Origin: Clostridium culturomicium
GTDB taxonomy: Bacteria > Bacillota > Clostridia > Clostridiales > Clostridiaceae
Reading direction: 5' to 3'
Length of the DNA: 64,000 nt
Assembly (NCBI RefSeq): GCF_000821305.1
Contig: NZ_CCXK01000016.1
Coordinates: forward strand, 485,033-549,032
The position numbers were made by a program, and so were the translations under genes. This document shows, piece by piece, positions 61,197 through 64,000 of the stretch. The first letter of the stretch is position 1. Each line of letters begins with the position of its first letter. The notes beneath the pieces are model-generated. The model ran no database searches and was not told where the DNA came from. It saw nothing but the letters and a program-made list of their open reading frames with translations.

Positions 61197-61955
61197 CTAT
61201 TTCTGGTTTTGTCTTCCTTCATGATCCAAAAAATAATTATCTTTATAAATCAAATCAGACACTGTCACAAACTCATAACCTTCGCTTTGATATTTCTCAA
61301 TTATCCTATTTAAATTCTCTGGAGTATACTTACCATCACTATGAAAAAGCAAGATAGAGCCTTCCCTGGCCTTACTCACTACTCTATCATATTCAACCTG
61401 CTGACCTAACGCCTTCCAATCCACGCTATCAACATCCCATTGAACAGATTTTAATCCCATTTCTTCAACTGTTGCTACAGATAAATCATTATAAGAACCA
61501 GATGGAAATCTAAAAGTTTTCGGCATTTCACCTGTTAATTCAAATATTTTTGCATTTGCAATTTCAACATCCTTCATAATCGCTTCCTTAGATATCCCTG
61601 CATAATCTGGATGTTTATTTGAATGATTACCAATCTCATGCCCTCTGCTATAAATCTCCTTAACTTGCTCTGGATAATCATCGCACCATAATCCAATAAT
61701 ATAAAAAGTTGCCTTAACATTATATTTATCCAAAATATCAAGTATTTCCTTTGTTTTATCCTCCCCCCAATTTACATCAAAGGTAATACTCATTTTTTTC
61801 TCAGTTGTATTCACTGAATATATGGGCAGTTTTTTATTAGCTGGCGCAAAAGTCTCCTTATAAACGGTTCTTCCCAATAGGCTTACCCCCATAACAACAA
61901 TCAATAAGCCTAATATACTAACTGCTTTTATTTTTAGTTTCCTCTCTTTATCCAT
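61197..61955 (-). CDS. PdaB-like polysaccharide deacetylase
   Basis: 252 aa, one N-terminal TM/signal anchor (about 10-30) then a NodB deacetylase domain outside the membrane. Seen: ITFDVNWGEDKTKEILDIL in place of the TFDDGP motif, as in PdaB relatives, HEIGNHSNKHPD with the metal-binding H-x3-H (here the two His of NHSNKH), FRFPSGSYND, and WDVDSVDW. PdaB acts in spore cortex maintenance, which suits this spore former; substrate specificity is inferred. GGAGG just before the ATG. Confidence 0.85.
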   Translation of the reverse strand: MDKERKLKIKAVSILGLLIVVMGVSLLGRTVYKETFAPANKKLPIYSVNTTEKKMSITFDVNWGEDKTKEILDILDKYNVKATFYIIGLWCDDYPEQVKEIYSRGHEIGNHSNKHPDYAGISKEAIMKDVEIANAKIFELTGEMPKTFRFPSGSYNDLSVATVEEMGLKSVQWDVDSVDWKALGQQVEYDRVVSKAREGSILLFHSDGKYTPENLNRIIEKYQSEGYEFVTVSDLIYKDNYFLDHEGRQNQK

Positions 61956-62235
61956 ATTCCTCCAACCAGAATCTTACTTTCTATAGAAATATATTCAGCC
62001 TGCCTAAATATATGCCAAGTCATATATTTTAAAAGCCATTCATTTTTGACAATAATATGTTATAATAATAAAGAAACTCTTCTCATTATATATTTGAAAG
62101 AGTATATCCAATTAACTAAATCAAAGTTTTAGAATATAACTTAAGTAAATTCCTTCTAATATATTATTTGATTTAGCATTTTACTTAAGGATTATTATTG
62201 TATTTTTATATACATAGTTTAAAGGAGGTACATTA
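61956..62235. other. Divergent region between pdaB-like and DUF4364 genes with repeat copy
   Basis: 280 bases. Holds a copy of the dispersed repeat (62099-62155) and AT-rich DNA; a TTGACA near 62046 and TATAAT near 62061 are spaced too closely to form one promoter. Confidence 0.5.
62099..62155 (+). repeat. Dispersed intergenic repeat, copy upstream of DUF4364 gene
   Basis: AGAGTATATCCAATTAAC, CTAAATCA, then AACTTAAGTAAATTCCTTCT; shares CCAATTAAC.AAATCA with copy 22519 and CTTAAG.AAA.TCCTTCT with copy 22446. Confidence 0.5.
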
Positions 62236-62760
62236 ATGTTTGATAATTCTTTGAACTTAGCAGAAAAGAAACTTCTATTGTTATATATTATAGATAAGAT
62301 TGACTTACCTATCTCAAATATACAGCTTACAGAAATCGTGCTAGAAAATAATTTTATAAACTATTTTACACTTCAAGAATACATTGATGAACTTATATCT
62401 TCTAATTTAATTATAAAGGTTAATCAAAATGAAAAAGATAGGCTTACTATTTCTAGTAAAGGCAAGGAAGTTCTATCATTATTTAAAAATAGGCTGTCTG
62501 ATGAAGATATAAACAAATTAAATACCTACATAGGTGTAAAAATGAATTTAATAAAAAAAGAAGCAACAATATCAGCTGACTACACTATCGAAAACGGAAA
62601 TAGTTACGTAGTAAGCCTTAGTGCTTCTGAAAACAATATTCCCTTAATGGAAATCAAGGTTACTGTTGCTTCAAATAAACAAGCCAGAGAGCTCTGCACC
62701 AAATGGAAGGCAAACCCCTCTGACTTATACACAAAGATTATAAAGGTATTAAGTGAATAA
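62236..62760 (+). CDS. DUF4364-family protein
   Basis: 174 aa. The N-terminal half is a winged-helix-like segment (EKKLLLLYIIDKIDLPISNIQLTEIVLE..., LISSNLIIK..., LTISSKGKEVLSLF), suggesting a small DNA-binding regulator; the C-terminal half is alpha/beta. DUF4364 is common in Clostridia; targets are unknown. AAAGGAGG lies 6-7 nt before the ATG. Its terminator overlaps the end of the convergent gene. Confidence 0.8.
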   Translation: MFDNSLNLAEKKLLLLYIIDKIDLPISNIQLTEIVLENNFINYFTLQEYIDELISSNLIIKVNQNEKDRLTISSKGKEVLSLFKNRLSDEDINKLNTYIGVKMNLIKKEATISADYTIENGNSYVVSLSASENNIPLMEIKVTVASNKQARELCTKWKANPSDLYTKIIKVLSE

Positions 62761-62775
62761 TCTATAATACCTACC

Positions 62776-63660
62776 CTATGTGATTATCATTCCCGTTGGC
62801 TGCCCGCCTAGCGGAATGATTTTTTTTTCATTATTATTTTTCTTATTAATCTTAATTAAAAGATCATTATAGCTGTCACCCACATAAATGTAATTTTCAT
62901 CACAAATTATTCCTCTAGGCATACCACCACTTCTTATGTTATCTACATTTTTTAATCTTCTTATATCAATAACTGAAATAGAACCATCTCCATAGTTTGC
63001 AACATAACAACACTGCTCATCACAATACATGTCAAAAGGACAATTTCCTACTGATATTCTTTGAACAAGCTTTCTGTTCTTACTAGAAAAAACACTAATT
63101 CGCCCCTTCTCCATACTTCCCATACAGCTTTCACAAACAAGTATATAATCACCATCAACAGTGAACAATGCCTTTGTTGGTGATGGTCCAACTTTAATCT
63201 CTGTAATATCATTTCCATATAAAGCATCAAATATTGTTATACTGTCATCTCCTTGATTGGCTACCACAATTTCATTAGTACGTGTACAAATATCAATGCT
63301 ATGCGGTGAATCTCCACACGGAATAATTTCCACAATCTCTTCTCTGTTTAAATCAAAGTTAACTACATTGTTTGAATCACCACAAATAATATATAAATGA
63401 TTTCCATGAGCACATATATCCCTGCAATATCTACCTAAATAAAACCCTTTAACGCTATTATCTTTTAAATTCACAACCGACACAGATCCATCGTAACAAT
63501 TAGAAGTGAATAGAAGGTCCCCTTGAAGGTAAACACCATGAGGACCTACTTTACTACTGTTAACGCCTATTAACTTTATGGTTTCTTCAACTTCAAACTT
63601 ATCCACATTCACCTTATCAACTAGATCCTGCGTTGTATTACATACATATAAGTACCTCAT
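62776..63660 (-). CDS. YncE-like beta-propeller protein
   Basis: 294 aa with about six to seven repeated four-strand blades, e.g. VVNLKDNSVKGFYLGRYCRDICAHGNHLYIIC and ISVIDIRRLKNVDNIRSGGMPRGIICDENYIYVGD. No signal peptide or lipobox is visible, so it appears cytoplasmic. Ligand unknown; several Cys pairs (for example QCCY) are scattered. The ATG at 63660 is preferred (GGAGGG 6 nt upstream) over 63678. Its last codons form a rightward terminator. Confidence 0.82.
   Translation of the reverse strand: MRYLYVCNTTQDLVDKVNVDKFEVEETIKLIGVNSSKVGPHGVYLQGDLLFTSNCYDGSVSVVNLKDNSVKGFYLGRYCRDICAHGNHLYIICGDSNNVVNFDLNREEIVEIIPCGDSPHSIDICTRTNEIVVANQGDDSITIFDALYGNDITEIKVGPSPTKALFTVDGDYILVCESCMGSMEKGRISVFSSKNRKLVQRISVGNCPFDMYCDEQCCYVANYGDGSISVIDIRRLKNVDNIRSGGMPRGIICDENYIYVGDSYNDLLIKINKKNNNEKKIIPLGGQPTGMIIT
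62786..62828 (+). terminator. Terminator of the DUF4364 gene
   Basis: Stem ending in ATCATTCC (62786-62793) with GGAATGAT (62813-62820) and T8. It lies inside the 3' coding end of the convergent beta-propeller gene. Confidence 0.8.
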
Positions 63661-63745
63661 CGGATTCCCTCCCCTCACACTTTATAATATGAAGAACAGG
63701 GAATTTGTGATACGAATTTATAAATTATATTATTAATGACGGATT

Positions 63746-64000
63746 TTATTTGTTTCTAACAATTTTTCTCATATCTCCAACCATATATAAAGAACCAGAT
63801 ATAACGAGCATATCCCCTTCTTCACAATAGCTTAAAGCCTTCTCATAAGCTTTTTCATAATCCATTACAGCTTCACAGTTATCATTATATAAAAGAACCT
63901 TTCTCATTAAGTCTTCTGAAAGCTCTGCTCTTTCACTATGAGGCGTTACAGCAATGACTTTAGATGCTTTAGGGCAAATTGTCTGAACCATTTCATCTAC
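63746..64000 (-). CDS. folC: Folylpolyglutamate synthase, C-terminal end only
   Basis: The last 84 residues of a Mur-ligase-family protein entering from beyond base 64000. CPKASKVIAVTPHSERA, DYEKAYEKALSYCEEGDMLVISGSLYMVGDMRKI match the FolC C-terminus (SGSLYLVG). It adds glutamates to folate. The start codon is outside the window; the ATG at 63991 is internal. Confidence 0.85.
   Translation of the reverse strand, partial: VDEMVQTICPKASKVIAVTPHSERAELSEDLMRKVLLYNDNCEAVMDYEKAYEKALSYCEEGDMLVISGSLYMVGDMRKIVRNK

Noticed and set aside
62046..62066. TTGACA and TATAAT upstream of the DUF4364 gene as a promoter
   Set aside because: The boxes are only 9 nt apart, too close to act together.

Overview
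The window looks like a chromosome segment of an anaerobic, spore-forming, low-GC Firmicute, most likely Clostridium sensu lato. The DNA is very AT-rich, ribosome binding sites are strong GGAGG types, and several genes start with TTG or GTG. Spore genes are present (an alpha/beta-type SASP, YtxC, a PdaB-like deacetylase). So is ferredoxin-dependent 2-oxoacid metabolism (IorAB), and pheST is controlled by a T-box. I cannot name the species from sequence alone. I see no prophage, insertion sequence, transposase or CRISPR array.

1-18.0 kb: a partial histidine ammonia-lyase and a DMT permease, then a leftward surface-polysaccharide cluster (about 2.0-18.0 kb). Reading leftwards, the cluster encodes a membrane-bound 4,6-dehydratase, WbpE-, WbpA- and WlbA/WbpB-like enzymes, a Wzx flippase, a membrane-anchored leucine-rich-repeat protein, a Wzy-type polymerase, glycosyltransferases, a WbpI-like 2-epimerase, a second DegT aminotransferase and an initiating sugar-phosphate transferase. 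Most steps to a diamino-uronic acid such as UDP-ManNAc3NAcA are present. No N-acetyltransferase and no chain-length regulator is in the window.

18.2-34.6 kb: a TPR protein; an Orn/Lys/Arg decarboxylase on the + strand; an unrecognised protein; a ptb-like/iorA/iorB operon; then an operon with a U32 peptidase-family protein, MutS2, a DUF523 protein and an FMN-dependent alpha-hydroxyacid oxidase-like enzyme with a Cys-rich N-terminus; a lone glycosyltransferase; and a ZapA protein with a long coiled coil.

34.7-47.7 kb: housekeeping genes. These are pheST with its T-box leader, a SpoU rRNA methyltransferase, a Ktr/Trk potassium system, infC-rpmI-rplT with an attenuator-like leader and a probable ATC start for infC, ytxC, a GME-fold-like protein, five tRNA genes (Val, Asp, Phe, Gly, Cys), hslO, a SAM methyltransferase and an SASP gene.

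47.9-64.0 kb: an oligopeptide ABC transporter (oppBCDF-oppA) whose long leader may hold a tiny membrane-peptide gene. Next come the lysine/DAP genes asd-dapA-dapB (+) with patA and dapH nearby, consistent with the N-acetyl route. The segment ends with a cobalamin adenosyltransferase, a tandem-OB SSB-like protein, a PdaB-like deacetylase, a DUF4364 protein, a beta-propeller protein and the 3' end of folC.

The points most worth a second look are a dispersed roughly 60-nt intergenic repeat (also inside the pheST leader and the decarboxylase 5' UTR), the LRR protein inside the Wzx/Wzy cluster, the non-canonical infC start, and the opp leader small ORF.
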